A DNA stretch of 64,000 nucleotides from Panopea generosa (taxonomy: Eukaryota; Mollusca; Bivalvia; Adapedonta; Hiatellidae), in the NCBI GenBank assembly GCA_029582155.1, contig CM055907.1, forward strand, positions 10,949,874 to 11,013,873, given 5' to 3'. Shown here piece after piece: positions 53,901 through 64,000 of the stretch (position 1 is the stretch's first letter; every line of letters begins with the position of its first letter). The notes below the pieces were generated by a model. The model made no database searches. It was given only the letters and a program-made list of their open reading frames with translations, and was not told the DNA's origin. A program made the position numbers and the translations under genes.

Positions 53901-56855
53901 CTAAGACGGGTGTCAATTGGAGTTTGTCAAGGTGATAAGGAGTCCTGGTCGGTAATCCTTTAATTGATTGCCTTAGGCAATTTTAATCATCGATCTGCCT
54001 TTACGGTCTGTTGTAAATCACCCTGTTTTGAAAAGGTGAGAGCAAGTTTGTTTATTTACCAATCTTATACCTAATTAAAGAGCACACTTCTTTGATTTGA
54101 AGGCCGTTTATGTACTTGTGAATAATAAATGCGTCAAGTAGTAGACGAATTTACTATATATCAATTTTATTTATTAATAGTTAATTACTATATTATTATT
54201 TATACATCAGCACCGTTTCCGCTGAAAGAGAAAGTAACAAATATGGCGAGTAAAAACGTTCGGGATAGAAAGTTGATAATTATTTATTTTTAAGATTTTG
54301 ACCGAATATATTCGAATATTCGTTCGAAAGAATGACCGAATATTCGAATATCAATATTGCCATTCGTTGCCATCCTTAGTTAATACCTATGTGAATTTCA
54401 TGATCCCCTACCCATTGAGGTCTTAGGGGTGTAGCCAAAACAGTCAGATTCAAGGTAAACTTTAAAACTCTTTTTCTTATTATAGGAAGTACTCGGAAGC
54501 AAGTTGTTAGCATGATTATTGATGACCATGAATCCTTTATAAAAAAATGTTAATTTGATGTCCCTGGGTCTCAAGGTTTTGCCCTGTTAATATACATCAC
54601 TTATCAGTCAGTTGATCAAAGTTTAACAACTTCTATGTAAAATTGTTTTGGGGTGCTAGTGTAGTTGTAGAGCATCAAACCCAGGATTGGAGGGTCGTTG
54701 GTTCGTTTCTTCCCTATGTTTATGTGTGGTGTCCTTGAGTAAGACACTTTTTCCGCATAAACTTAGTACTGCATCAATAAGGTGTGATAAATGATTGACT
54801 GCAAATGTTTATATTTAATAATTTCTGTTAAATGCAAATTAATTTTATGTATTGACATATACAAATATTGCACCAATATTGTAAGATTATAACTTTACCA
54901 TTCTTTTCTATGAATGTCTGTCATTGCCTGTGTCACTGATTCCTCAGAAAAGCCATTTTGTAAACAGCTCTTTGCAGCAACACTTGCCATCAGATATATC
55001 TCGTCATCATGATCATCATCTTTGTCTTCAATATTTTCAAGGTCATCCATATTCTTTAAAAATCAAAATTAATGGAAATAATGAATTTTGAACATTAATT
55101 AATCAAACATACTGACATATGTTGGTGTATTTCAGTTGACCGTTCCCATATTTTTTTATAGTTTGTCCAATGTTTAATTTTATCGTGCTGTTTTAAATGA
55201 AAATTGGATCATTCAAAGTACATAGAAATGTTTATGTTTGATTAACCAGAAAAAAACTGTTTCTTGCACACTGGATAAGGATATGGAGTTATGACGTTAG
55301 ACTCATTTTTGACATAACTTTTAAGATATATGACGTAAATCATATAATTGAATATCTTAAAAGCAACTGTTGTAAAAAATATAATGATGAATTAAGTTAA
55401 CCCTTTACTTCATATAGACGCCTTAAAACACCCTTAATATAGAAGGCTTTTGAATAATTGGGTGAATTATGTTTATATTAATTGACAGAGTGGAAAACAG
55501 TGCAGGAAGTGTTCAGATTGCTCGTAACTCTTCCTGCACTGTTTTCAAAGGCCGTCTGTGATTGGTGCGGGAAAACGCGTATCTATGGAGTAAAGGGTTA
55601 AAATAAGTATTCAATATGTTTGGTTCGCAATGCAAAAGAATCATTCATGGCTTTGGAGGTTTGGATAGAAATTCCCGTCCCTTGGGATAATTGTTTTTGT
55701 GGGAACTTAGCAGAGCCTTGTTTCCAACAAAACAATTATCCCTCGGGACAGAATCTTTTATCTGATGTATGATTCTTATCAAACATTTTTTTTTGATTAG
55801 GTTTAACCCCATTTTCAACACGTATTAACAGGTTATATATGACCTATCCAGTTTTATTGGTGAAAGAAGACCTAAAAATGAATTTGAATAGAACCATAGT
55901 ATGCAAATAACTGGCAAACTTTCTCTAATGAAGTTTTTGGCCCGAGCTTGGCTCAAACCCATGACCTTAGCGATGAGAGGTAAATGGTAATTAGATGTCA
56001 GAGCCTTGGACTGCTCAGCCACAAAGGAACCTGTAACATTTCTCAGAAAAATTAACATCTTGCGAGGAAAAATTGAGAGGAAATTAATTTATAATTAGTT
56101 TCACCATAGGTACCAGTGATTCTACCTATATATATATGTATAAAATATTTATTTCATTATTTTCACCATAGTATCAATTATACGTAAATAAAAGTCCACA
56201 ATTTTTATCAAATAAGATTTGACATTTTTTGCGAACTCACAGTTTGCAGGCATGTACAGGTTTCCTTTCCTGATTGCACACAGCTGTTTTTTTTATATCC
56301 AACTTAGGGTTATAAGAAAATGGGAAAACAAAAGCACGAGTTGTAAAATTCGAAACACCTTAGCATTTTCCCTTGTACCAATCTCTGATGAAATTGACTA
56401 TGTCACTTCATACCAAAACTGGTTCCGAATTGACAGTTCTGAATAATAATCATTTCTAAAAATAAATGTTTCAATAATTGTACGTGAAATAGTTGTAAAT
56501 TATGGAACAGATATGTTAAGGAATATTATAATGGTCTGCATAGTATTACAATTAGCTGGAAGGTTTTATTACATCAAGATATTTGTTTAGATATTTAGTG
56601 TCATTTTTATGCTATTGAGAGCTAACAGATGATCAGTTAACCTGACCACTCTTTCCTGGTATCCTGGAAGGTTAAACAGTACCATGTTCTGATCCCAGAA
56701 AGTGGTTATATTTCCCTAGAACCATGCATGCATGACTGGAGTCCCCCCCCCCCCCCCACCCAATTTATGTGACAGAAGTTGTAGTAAAAACTTACAACAG
56801 TATCTCTGCCATGATGGATGTCAATGAACTCGCCAATATCTTCACATTCGGCCAT
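50877..56855 (-). CDS. Unknown small acidic protein, at least four exons
   Basis: Exons on the minus strand: 56855-56796 (start, 20 codons, donor GTT|GTAAGT), 55053-54899 (donor ATG|GTAAAG), 53167-53060 and 50959-50877 (TAA). Exons 1 to 2 (phase 0) and 3 to 4 (phase 1) join cleanly. Exon 2 leaves two bases and exon 3 needs one, so a small exon is missing, a splice site is wrong or the gene is broken. The product is acidic: MAECEDIGEFIDIHHGRD, then DDLENIEDKDDDHDDEIYLM, a helical ASVAAKSCLQNGFSEESV block, FKGADLCQILFDKGIYGF and a Lys/Asp-rich tail DKSNKVNEDKNKAGDD. I do not recognise the family and see no signal peptide or membrane segment. Confidence 0.6.
51330..51455 (-). repeat. Dispersed repeat, inverted copy of 39280-39440
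   Basis: The minus strand reads gtcaaacctgtcttaagcag, ccagtctaaggaaggagcaa and acaggttgttgcttaataca in the same order as the plus strand at 39280-39440. Confidence 0.7.
51591..51811. mobile_element. piggyBac-type MITE, copy 1 (221 bp)
   Basis: TTAA on both sides (51587-51590, 51812-51815) with inverted ends CCCTTTACTnCATA. The centre is a long hairpin: gaaaacagtgcaggaag, ttcagattgctcgt and their inverted copies around a tacgag turn. It carries a local duplication of agacgcctttggacacct. No coding capacity. Confidence 0.88.
52560..52855 (+). mobile_element. tRNA-derived SINE, family I (copy 3)
   Basis: B box tgggtttgatccccgg, then tggtactaaaagcttcc, gcatttagaggataag, atggggtatcatacgatg and cccaagtagacaccat. 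It lies in an intron of the minus-strand unknown gene. Confidence 0.9.
53060..53167 (-). CDS. Unknown acidic gene, exon 3
   Basis: Acceptor acatctctaatgcag|GT, donor GACTCAG|GTTTGT. 108 bp. The frame HDQFKGADLCQILFDKGIYG is supported because it leads in phase into exon 4. Confidence 0.6.
53265..54600. repeat. Old dispersed repeat split by a hAT element
   Basis: Left part 53265-53666 (gggaccttttgcggtcgcct ... ttcaaggttaactttgaaaa) and right part 54387-54600. The right part repeats the motifs of the left (aaaaca.tcagattcaaggt, aggaagtactcggaagcaag, tcctttataaa), so the repeat has internal two-fold structure. Confidence 0.6.
53675..54378. mobile_element. Non-autonomous hAT-type element (704 bp)
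   Basis: Inverted ends TAAGGATGTCAACGAAT and TAAGGATGGCAACGAAT, with an exact 8-bp target duplication GTTAATAC at 53667-53674 and 54379-54386, as expected of hAT. Each end is rich in cgaatattcg palindromes (possible transposase-binding sites). No transposase. Confidence 0.88.
54655..54800 (+). mobile_element. tRNA-like SINE, family V
   Basis: ggtgctagtgtagttgtaga (A box region), B box gttggttcgtttctt, then gtgtggtgtccttgagtaag and acactttttccgcataaac. Single copy in the window. Confidence 0.5.
54899..55053 (-). CDS. Unknown acidic gene, exon 2
   Basis: Acceptor tgatttttaaag|AAT with entry phase 0. 155 bp. It starts with an acidic cluster (DDLENIEDKDDDHDDE) and continues as a likely helix. 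Exit phase 2 at GAATG|GTAAAG, which conflicts with exon 3. Confidence 0.6.
55401..55597. mobile_element. piggyBac-type MITE, copy 2 (197 bp)
   Basis: Same family as 51591-51811 with TTAA at 55397-55400 and 55598-55601. It lacks most of one hairpin arm but retains gcgggaaaacgcgt near the right end, which copy 1 has lost, so neither copy derives from the other. Confidence 0.88.
55805..56035 (-). mobile_element. tRNA-derived SINE, family II (minus copy)
   Basis: The minus strand reads ttcctttgtggctgagcagt, B box atgggtttgagccaagc, then gagaaagtttgccagtta, ttctattcaaat and accaataaaactgg. Confidence 0.85.
56608..56700 (-). mobile_element. SINE family III body fragment
   Basis: gctaacagatgatcagttaa, cctgaccactctttcctgg and ggttaaacagta match the tail and body of the copy at 39550-39640. 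The tRNA head is absent. Confidence 0.6.
56796..56855 (-). CDS. Unknown acidic gene, exon 1
   Basis: ATG context is AAAATGG (A at -3, G at +4). A possible acceptor (cttctgtcaatacag) lies four bases upstream, so a non-coding 5' exon is possible. 20 codons, exit phase 0. Confidence 0.6.
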
Positions 56856-56999
56856 TTTCTGTATTGACAGAAGTCTGGAACAAGTAAAGTGATATGTAAA
56901 AGACATATTATAACAAAATCAACATTTTGTATCAGAATGAAAGGTGAATGGCACACATGTTTGTTTCTCAGCTCTTGTTCTTCAGCTGTCAGGAATTGA

Positions 57000-57780
57000 G
57001 GCTACTGGTAATTGACAGATGAACAGAAACAAAGATAGATTTCTGGACAGTGAAAGAAAAAACAAATTAATCCATACATGCAATAGATTTCATCTTAAAA
57101 AAATATTGTGAAAATGTCATTTTGGAATTTCGTACGCAGCTACTAGAAATGTTGTGTGCAACTTTATTATCGCCTTTCTGACATAACGACAACTACACAA
57201 TAAAGATGAAAGATTACATGCATCTATGTCATTTAATAAACATATACCCTCTCACTCACCTTTTTGCTATAAAATTGTTTTCAATTTAAAGCCACAAAAA
57301 CTGAACATAAACACCACTGCGCAGTTTACATTCTATAAAAAGTATCATTACCTGGCTTTAAATATTGAGAAGCGGAAGTAGGTTTGTTTTTGTTTGTTTT
57401 TGTTTGTTTTACTGATTTTATTAACTGAACCAATTAAGATAAAAGTATTTGTATAGAATTTCAAATCTGGAACAGTTCCAGTAGTGAAATAAAGATAAAT
57501 CATAAAAATATAAAACAACTTTATAAACCAAATACGCTTCTTTGGAACTACGTCATTCTGTTTTAGATTGAACCTACTGTATTAGGGATGACAGCATATT
57601 TATCTGTTGCATAAATTGTACAATACAACAGATTTAATATTACTGGTAATAAGTTGACCTATATTGGACAAGTATAACTTTAAGGCCATTATAAACTAAT
57701 TAATAGATTATCATCCAAATTTTTCTTACAAACGGGGAGGACGGGAGGATTTTATTTTTTATTTTTATTTTTTAAATTTT
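57000..57780. other. Non-coding upstream of the unknown gene
   Basis: AT-rich with a (TTTTGTTTG)n run near 57385-57412. No promoter could be assigned with confidence. Confidence 0.35.
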
Positions 57781-57956
57781 TAGCTCTATTGGCCAAAGGC
57801 CAGAAGTGCTTATGCGATGGCGTATTGTCCGTCGTCCGTCATCTGTCGTCTGTTAGCAGCACTTTCTCTGAAACCACTAGGCCAATTAAACTGAAACTTC
57901 ACATGGATGTTTCTGTTGCATAGGAGACTATACAGAATTTTTTTTATACCCCCGGC
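57781..57956. repeat. Old dispersed repeat flanking the satellite (left)
   Basis: gctctattggccaaaggcca and gaaaccactaggccaattaa, aactgaaacttcaca. The latter block recurs at 60575-60610 right of the satellite, so the satellite lies within or between copies of this repeat. Confidence 0.6.
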
Positions 57957-60010
57957 AAACGAAGTTTTGAGGGGGTATATTGGAGTCACCCTGAGGTCGG
58001 TCTGTCGGTCTGTCGGTCCGTCGGTCCGTCTGTCCGTTGCAATTTTCCTTGTCCGGAGCATCACTTGAAAAGTACTGGATGTAATTTCATCAAACGTCAT
58101 ACAATGGTAGAATATAATGAGAGGAAGTGCAGTGTACAAGAAACATAACTCTATTCTTGCTAATTACAGAGTTATTGCCCTTTGATATTTTTTCTTGTCC
58201 GGAGCATAACTTGAAAAGTACCGGATGGAATTTCATCAAGCTTCATACAATGGTAGAATATAATGAGAGGAAGTGCAGTGTACAGGAAACATAACTCTAT
58301 TCTTGCTAATTACAGAGTTATTGCCCTTTGATATATTTCCCTTTGATATTTTTTCTTGTCCGGAGCATAACTTGAAAAGTACTGGATGAAATTTCATCAA
58401 GCTTCATACAATGGTAGAATATAATGAGAGGAAGTGCAGTGTACAAGAAACATATCTCTATTCTTGCTAATTACAGAGTTATTGCCCTTTGATATATTTC
58501 CCTTGTCCGGAGCATTACTTTTAAAGTACTGGATGGAATTTCATCAAACTTCATACATTGGTGGAATATAATGAGAAGAAGTGCAGTGTACAAGAAATAT
58601 AACTCTATTCTTGCTAATTACAGAGTTATTGCCCTTTGATGTATTTCCCTTGTCTGGAGCATTACTTTTAAAGTACTGGATGGAATTTCATCAAACTTGA
58701 TACAATGGTAGAATATATTGAGAGGAAGTGCAGTGTACAAGAAACATAACTCTATTATTGCTAATTACAGAGTTATTGCCCTTTGATTTTTTTTCTTGTC
58801 CGGGGCATAACTTGAAAAGTACCTGATGGATTTTCATCAAGCTTCATACAATGGTAGAATATAATGAGAGGAAGTGCAGTGTACAAGAAACATAACTCTA
58901 TTCTTGCTAATTACAGAGTTATTGCCCTTTGATATATTTCCCTTGTCCGGAGCATTACTTTTAAAGTACTGGATGGAATTTCATCAAACTTCATACAATG
59001 GTAGAATATAATGAGGGAAGTGCAGTGTACAGGAAACATAAACTCTATTCTTGCTAATTACAGAGTTATTGCCCTTGATATATTTCCCTTTGATATTTTT
59101 TCTTGTCCGGAGCATAACTTGAAAAGTACTGGATGAAATTTCATCAAGCTTCATACAATGGTAGAATATAATGACAGGAAGTGCAGTGTACAAGAAACAT
59201 ATCTCTGTTCTTGCTTATTACAGAGTTATTGCCCTTTGATATATTTCCCTTGTCCGGAGCATTACTTTTAAAGTACTGGATGGAATTTCATCAAACTTCA
59301 TACATTGGTGGAATATAATGAGAAGAAGTGCAGTGTACAAGAAATATAACTCTATTCTTGCTAATTACAGAGTTATTGCCCTTTGATGTATTTCCCTTGT
59401 CTGGAGCATTACTTTTAAAGTACTGGATGGAATTTCATCAAACTTGATACAATGGTAGAATATATTGAGAGGAAGTGCAGTGTACAAGAAACATAACTCT
59501 ATTATTGCTAATTACAGAGTTATTGCCCTTTGATTTTTTTTCTTGTCCGGGGCATAACTTGAAAAGTACCTGATGGATTTTCATCAAGCTTCATACAATG
59601 GTAGAATATAATGAGAGGAAGTGCAGTGTACAAGAAACATAACTCTATTCTTGCTAATTACAGAGTTATTGCCCTTTGATATATTTCCCTTGTCCGGAGC
59701 ATTACTTTTAAAGTACTGGATGGAATTTCATCAAACTTCATACAATGGTAGAATATAATGAGAGGAAGTGCAGTGTACAGGAAACATAACTCTATTCTTG
59801 CTAATTACAGAGTTATTGCCCTTTGATATATTTCCCTTGTCCGGAGCATTACTTTTAAAGTACTGGATGGAATTTCATCAAACTTGATACAATGGTAGAA
59901 TATAATGACAGGAAGTGCAGTGTACAAGAAACATTACTCTATTCTTGCTAATTACAGAGTTATTGCCCTTTGATAGATTTCCCTTGTCTGGTGCAGTACT
60001 TTAAAAGTAC
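57957..60010. repeat. 147-bp satellite with higher-order structure
   Basis: Leader tacccccggcaaacgaagtt, a near-inverted gagggggtata, and (ggtctgtc/ggtccgtc)n, then about 14 units starting cttgtccggagcat and containing ggaatttcatcaaacttcat, gaggaagtgcagtgtacaag and ttacagagttattgcccttt. Unit period is 146-148 bp, with 160 bp where tttgatatttttt is duplicated. Units 58355-59101 and 59102-59848 form a ~747-bp five-unit repeat duplicated almost exactly. Confidence 0.93.
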
Positions 60011-60269
60011 TTTTAAAGCCATCAGTGATAACAGTTTAATAAAGTTCATGAAAGAACCAAGTTGATGAATACATGGAGTTCGAGCAAAGCAGGTTCGATA
60101 TTGTATTCCTAGTGCATCTTGTTTGTTTCTTATCCATAAAATTGTTGTCCCTCAACATAACTCGTTTTTTTTGGATCTGAAATTCAAGATGGCCGCCATT
60201 ACTAAAAATAGTCCAAAACTTAAAAAATCTTCTTCTCATAAACGGCCCAACAGATTTTCAAAATGTTTA

Positions 60270-60640
60270 TGTAGTAATGATGAACAACTATAGTTTTGTA
60301 AGGTTTGTTCAAATGGTGTCCCTAGGGTTAAAAATGTCTTAAGGGGTCAGGAGGGGCCCCAAAAGGGTAAAAATTGGGAATTACTAAAATTGTTTTCTTA
60401 AGAACCGGTATGTCAGATTTGTTCATATTTGGCATAAATTATCCTATGTGTAGGGGTTTGATTGAAGATAAGAACTTAGAGGCTAAAATTTATAGGGGTT
60501 CTGTAAGGGGACTTAGAATTTTACATAGGGATACTATGGGAAAACAGAAAATTCTCTTTTTCTTTCATCTGTTCTGAAACCACTAGGCCAATTAAACTGA
60601 AACTTCATATAGCCCAGTCAGCCTATGAGGTATTTTGGCT
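60270..60640. repeat. Old dispersed repeat (right of satellite)
   Basis: aaggggtcaggaggggcccc, ggggacttagaattttacat and gaaaccactaggccaattaa. Related pieces at 45830-46010 and 57850-57900. Confidence 0.6.
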
Positions 60641-60664
60641 CAACATAATTTGTTAAAATTTTAT

Positions 60665-60780
60665 ATTTCTACAGGGCTCAAACTGGGTCTGAATTTTAGG
60701 GAGAAGTGACTTCTCCTTCATCCAAAAATAAGGAGAAGTGGAGAAAAAATAGGGAGAAGTGATAAATTTCGTCACGCGGT
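60665..60780. repeat. Short gagaagtg repeat block
   Basis: agggctcaaactgggtctga then five occurrences of gagaagtg within 100 bp, one preceded by its inverse (cttctcctt), giving a small imperfect hairpin. Confidence 0.4.
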
Positions 60781-60789
60781 TACACGAAA

Positions 60790-61640
60790 ACTTAGTTTCA
60801 TTAAAATTAATGCTATGTCATTATGTGTGTTTTTGTTTTATATTGTTTTTATAATGTTTTATATTGTTTTTGATTTATATCAAATGTGTTGGTTGACTGC
60901 CTTCTTGTCTTTTATCTGATGTTGTAATTAAGGAACCAGTTTTTGTGTGATATATTCTTAAAGAACAGGGAGTTTAACTTTCTGAATAAAGACACAGCTA
61001 AATGAAGTTACAATTTACTTTTTCATGGTAGGAGTATTCTTCATGCCACTCATTATTGTTTAATTATTGTTTTTGCAAAGAACATGGAACACTAGTACCT
61101 GGTAAAAGCAGAAGATAAATGCTTTTTACCTATAACTTTATCTCCGAAATAGTAATCAAAAAGATATTTCTCTGTTCACATATCATTTTTACTTTTTACC
61201 AAATAAACACTTTTTTATTAAAATGCAAAACATAATCATAAGTTCATGAAACATACATTAAAGACACATTTTTTAAATTTCAGATGCTGTGTTACATGCT
61301 ATCCCCACTGCAGTCTGCACACTGCTTAAACTAACTGTTTCTTACTTGACCTTTTAAATTCTCATTTATTAATATTTCGTACTTTCATTTGTTTCCAATA
61401 TTTCAAGGCTTTTTGGAAGTCAAACTTTGTAGTTAAAGGTCTGATCACAAATATTTAGAGTAATTAAACCAGCTGATTTAAACAAACAAACTGAGTAACA
61501 AAACAATTTTTTTATGTGAATTCTATACATCACTCACGGACACCGAAATAACAGTTGATATAATTGATTCAGTTCAATTTGTTTATTTCGACTCGAACAT
61601 ATTTATAGACAACAGTTAGCGGCAACATAATTATCAATAC
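60790..61640. other. Non-coding, nothing recognised
   Basis: AT-rich; no reading frame or repeat recognised. Confidence 0.35.
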
Positions 61641-61648
61641 CTCTTTAA

Positions 61649-62134
61649 AGCAACACATCCACGTTTAAACTTTTTTAAAAAGTTTTTCAATTGAGTTGTG
61701 AGCACATTTCCCATACATAAATAGGTCAGTGAGCTGTATATGTGCTAACAAACACTGTCCAGAACGCTTTAGAATTATAAAAAAGATGTCCAAATTATAA
61801 AGCGTGACAAACGCTTTATAAATTATTTTTAAATTGCTGAGGATTCCAACTTGGCTTCAAATTGAATTATGCGAGTCGTATTAAAAAACTTCACGTTTTA
61901 GTGCGTAGTGTACTTTACCTGCCTTGAAAGTCATTTTGACAATTTTTTTTGACTCGGGTGAGTTACACGCTTGTTTTATAAAGTGTTAGTCACGCATTAT
62001 AATTTGAGCATCATTTTGTTCAGGATTGTGTTTATATGCTCATATACAGCTAATTGATCATATGTTTGTATGGGAAATGTGCTCATAACTCAATTAATTT
62101 TTTTTTTTTAAAGTTCAAACGTGGATGTGTTGCT
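61649..62134. mobile_element. 486-bp foldback element, TTAA-flanked
   Basis: TTAA lies at 61645-61648 and 62135-62138. The ends AGCAACACATCCACGTTT are inverted and the match continues for about 110 bp per side (gagcacatttcccatacat, agctgtatatg, aaacac), then, diverged, to the centre (caaattataaagcgtgac). The whole element is close to one palindrome. Confidence 0.85.
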
Positions 62135-62138
62135 TTAA

Positions 62139-62887
62139 TCATTGGTAATTTCTAAATATCAAACGCGCTAATTATTCATTTTAAACATAATTAAGAATTG
62201 AATTACACTCTTGTCAATCAACTATACATCTCGCAAACACAAAGGATTATTACGTCATACGTGGAAAGTTACTTTGTTCATGGAAAACTTTGATTGACAG
62301 TTGAAAAAAAAAGATCAGTTTCAATTAGACGCTGGATGTTTTAACTCTATGCAAGGGAAACCTTGATCTTGGTCAGCCAAACGATTGCGTTGCCTAGCAA
62401 CCTATACGATGTTGGCACGGGGTGTAAACATATATGCCGAAAATTGCCTGGGGATATTTGGATCAGAAGTAACCGATTATTAGAAATTCTAACCACCATA
62501 TTTAAAGGAAATTAAAAAAAAAAAAAAAAAAAAAAAAAGTGCTGTTTTGACGGATATGTTATATATTGCTTTTTGAAGTATTGTAGTTCATAGAGCTAAT
62601 CATTCAACTATTAAATTAAATATATATTAGCAACAATAAATGTAATTAATTTACATCTATTCTTATAGGTATTATATCAAAAGTATACCTCTGAATCCGA
62701 AAAGGTTATCAATTTACTACTAGTATATAGATCAGAAACATGTTATAGACCAGTATATTTAAACATTCTTGCTTTGAACTGTTTCCGTCACTATCTAACA
62801 TATTTGTTGTTCAGAATTCATCAAATAATAATACAAATTTATGTATTGCTATTATAAGAGTTGATATAACCTGTCACAATCCAGGTT
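62139..62887. other. Non-coding, nothing recognised
   Basis: AT-rich with a poly(A) run at 62512-62538. No gene recognised. Confidence 0.35.
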
Positions 62888-64000
62888 TTGCATGAGTTTA
62901 TATGTCCTCACTTAGGTCTGTCTCAGTCAGATTTGATACATTTGTGCATCCAACACCCCGACACTCTCCACAACCAACAGAACATTCGAGCCCATGCTTT
63001 CTTACACGTGCAACTTTTCGTATCACAGTTAACTTTACAATTGCATTTTATCATTTTTAACAAACTGTCAGGCGCTGGTGGTAAATGAATCTCGATTGGT
63101 AACATTGTTTTTGACAACTTCCCATCCCCATTCTTGAGGTGCTGTTTCCACATTTGAGTTTACCCAAGTTTAAACTTGAAAGTAAACTCGCAGCCTATGT
63201 ACTGCAGCTGATGTTGGTGGAAGTGTATGTACTTGTACACAGGTTGTACTAATCATTACATAACTAGCAAATTTTCTGAAATGCAACAAATCCATACCCT
63301 CAAATGGAACCCTGCCATAAAGAATAATTAATGCACGTTCTCCTGCTATTAGAACATCCTCTCGTAAACTTGTCTTTGTAAATGTTTCTGCGCATTCCTG
63401 AAATTATTTGTTCTTTATAAGCTTTTTAAGTGCTGGCCTTTTCCCAACCCCAAAAAGTCATGATTTGGTATCACATCCTGTAACAGCATGCACAAACGGC
63501 AACCACCTACATGTATCAGGTCCAAGTAACACCTTTGTCTGCTTAATATCCCAAACTTTTAATGTTTTAGACATGTTTTGCTTCCCTTCCAACTTAAGAA
63601 AATACTGTTACTTTCAATATTAGCATGATAGATCAGCAAAACAAGAAGATCTGTGTCTTCACCACTCAATATCACATTACGCTCTTCTGCACAAGCAACT
63701 GCTGTCTGTACTATAAGTAAATCGGCATCACCCTCCGCATACACTACTTTATGACCTTTGTTTTCCAGAGACCCACCTAGCATTTTTATGAATTGCTGTT
63801 TGTTTTCCGAATTTGCGAGAAAATGTTCTTTTTTCCCTTTAAATGGAGTACTGTCTTTGAAATTAACTTTTGTACCCACAGCCCCTTTTGAACCTCGCAA
63901 ATGCATTTCATCTTTTGTAGATGGTTTGGACTCGTATCCATCAAATACAACTACTGGGTCATGAAACTTTCTAGATACATAATCTACATAAACACTACAA
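62888..64000 (-). pseudogene. Transposon-associated PIN/FEN-like nuclease gene, frameshifted and cut by window end
   Basis: The minus strand enters from the window edge with VVVFDGYESKPSTKDEMHLR, then KKEHFLANSENKQQFIKML, YAEGDADLLIVQTAVACAEE and ILSGEDTDLLVLLIYHA (acidic D-x-D and E-D-T-D sites like a PIN/XPG nuclease core). A frameshift near 63580 leads to WLPFVHAVTGCDTKSWLFGV and GKRPALKKL, the family signature, then further stops and a Cys-rich tail (CNCKVNCDTKSCTCKK) near 63040-62960. The family is large in invertebrates and usually linked to transposons. Multiple breaks indicate a decayed copy. Confidence 0.7.

Noticed and set aside
57810..58139. Minus-strand frame with a TDRQTD stretch
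   Set aside because: Comes from the (ggtctgtc)n leader and first units of the 147-bp satellite.

Overview
The window is animal nuclear DNA. It is AT-rich, has introns with GT-AG borders, sparse coding sequence, and many dispersed tRNA-derived SINEs, MITEs, DNA transposons and minisatellites. Repeat style (tRNA SINEs with mollusc-like heads, 'tccggagcataac' satellite, transposon-borne P2X7-ballast and HA-TGCD nuclease families) suggests a lophotrochozoan, most likely a mollusc; this is an inference from repeat character, not from a marker gene.

Host genes. (1) A plus-strand carbohydrate sulfotransferase of the CHST15 (GalNAc4S-6ST) type occupies 2587-14435 in seven exons whose phases all join, giving 419 residues with an N-terminal membrane anchor, the 5' PAPS loop and the 3' phosphate-binding motif. 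(2) A plus-strand MIS12 kinetochore gene has four in-phase exons at 35760-41239; its C-terminal exons were not found. (3) A minus-strand gene of unknown function (small acidic protein) has exons between 56855 and 50877, with one unresolved phase break.

Mobile DNA by region. 1-1.8 kb: TTAA-flanked foldback element and a 22-bp minisatellite. 2-14.4 kb: the sulfotransferase gene, with a SINE just upstream, a MITE, micro- and minisatellites and a perfect 46-bp inverted repeat in introns. 14.6-18.2 kb: long ~60-bp minisatellite. 18.2-21.5 kb: a decayed PHD-endonuclease-RT LINE. 23.0-26.0 kb: a TTAA-flanked element carrying a P2X7 ballast-like reading frame. 26.5-28.6 kb: a Mutator-like element with TIRs and target duplication, whose empty site is preserved in a paralogous repeat 2 kb away. 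30.9-41 kb: SINEs, a 5S-derived fragment, old repeats and MIS12. 43-50 kb: an L1/Tx1-type LINE split by a TIR element, then a Harbinger-like element holding a deleted mariner. 50.9-57 kb: unknown gene with two piggyBac-type MITEs and a hAT-type element in or near it. 58-60 kb: a 147-bp satellite with a higher-order repeat. 61.6-62.1 kb: another TTAA foldback element. 62.9-64.0 kb: a broken transposon-associated nuclease gene running off the end.

The most unusual feature is in the last intron of the sulfotransferase. About 19 tandem copies each carry a 3' splice site plus the start of the final exon, and many would encode the same short alternative C terminus followed by a stop.
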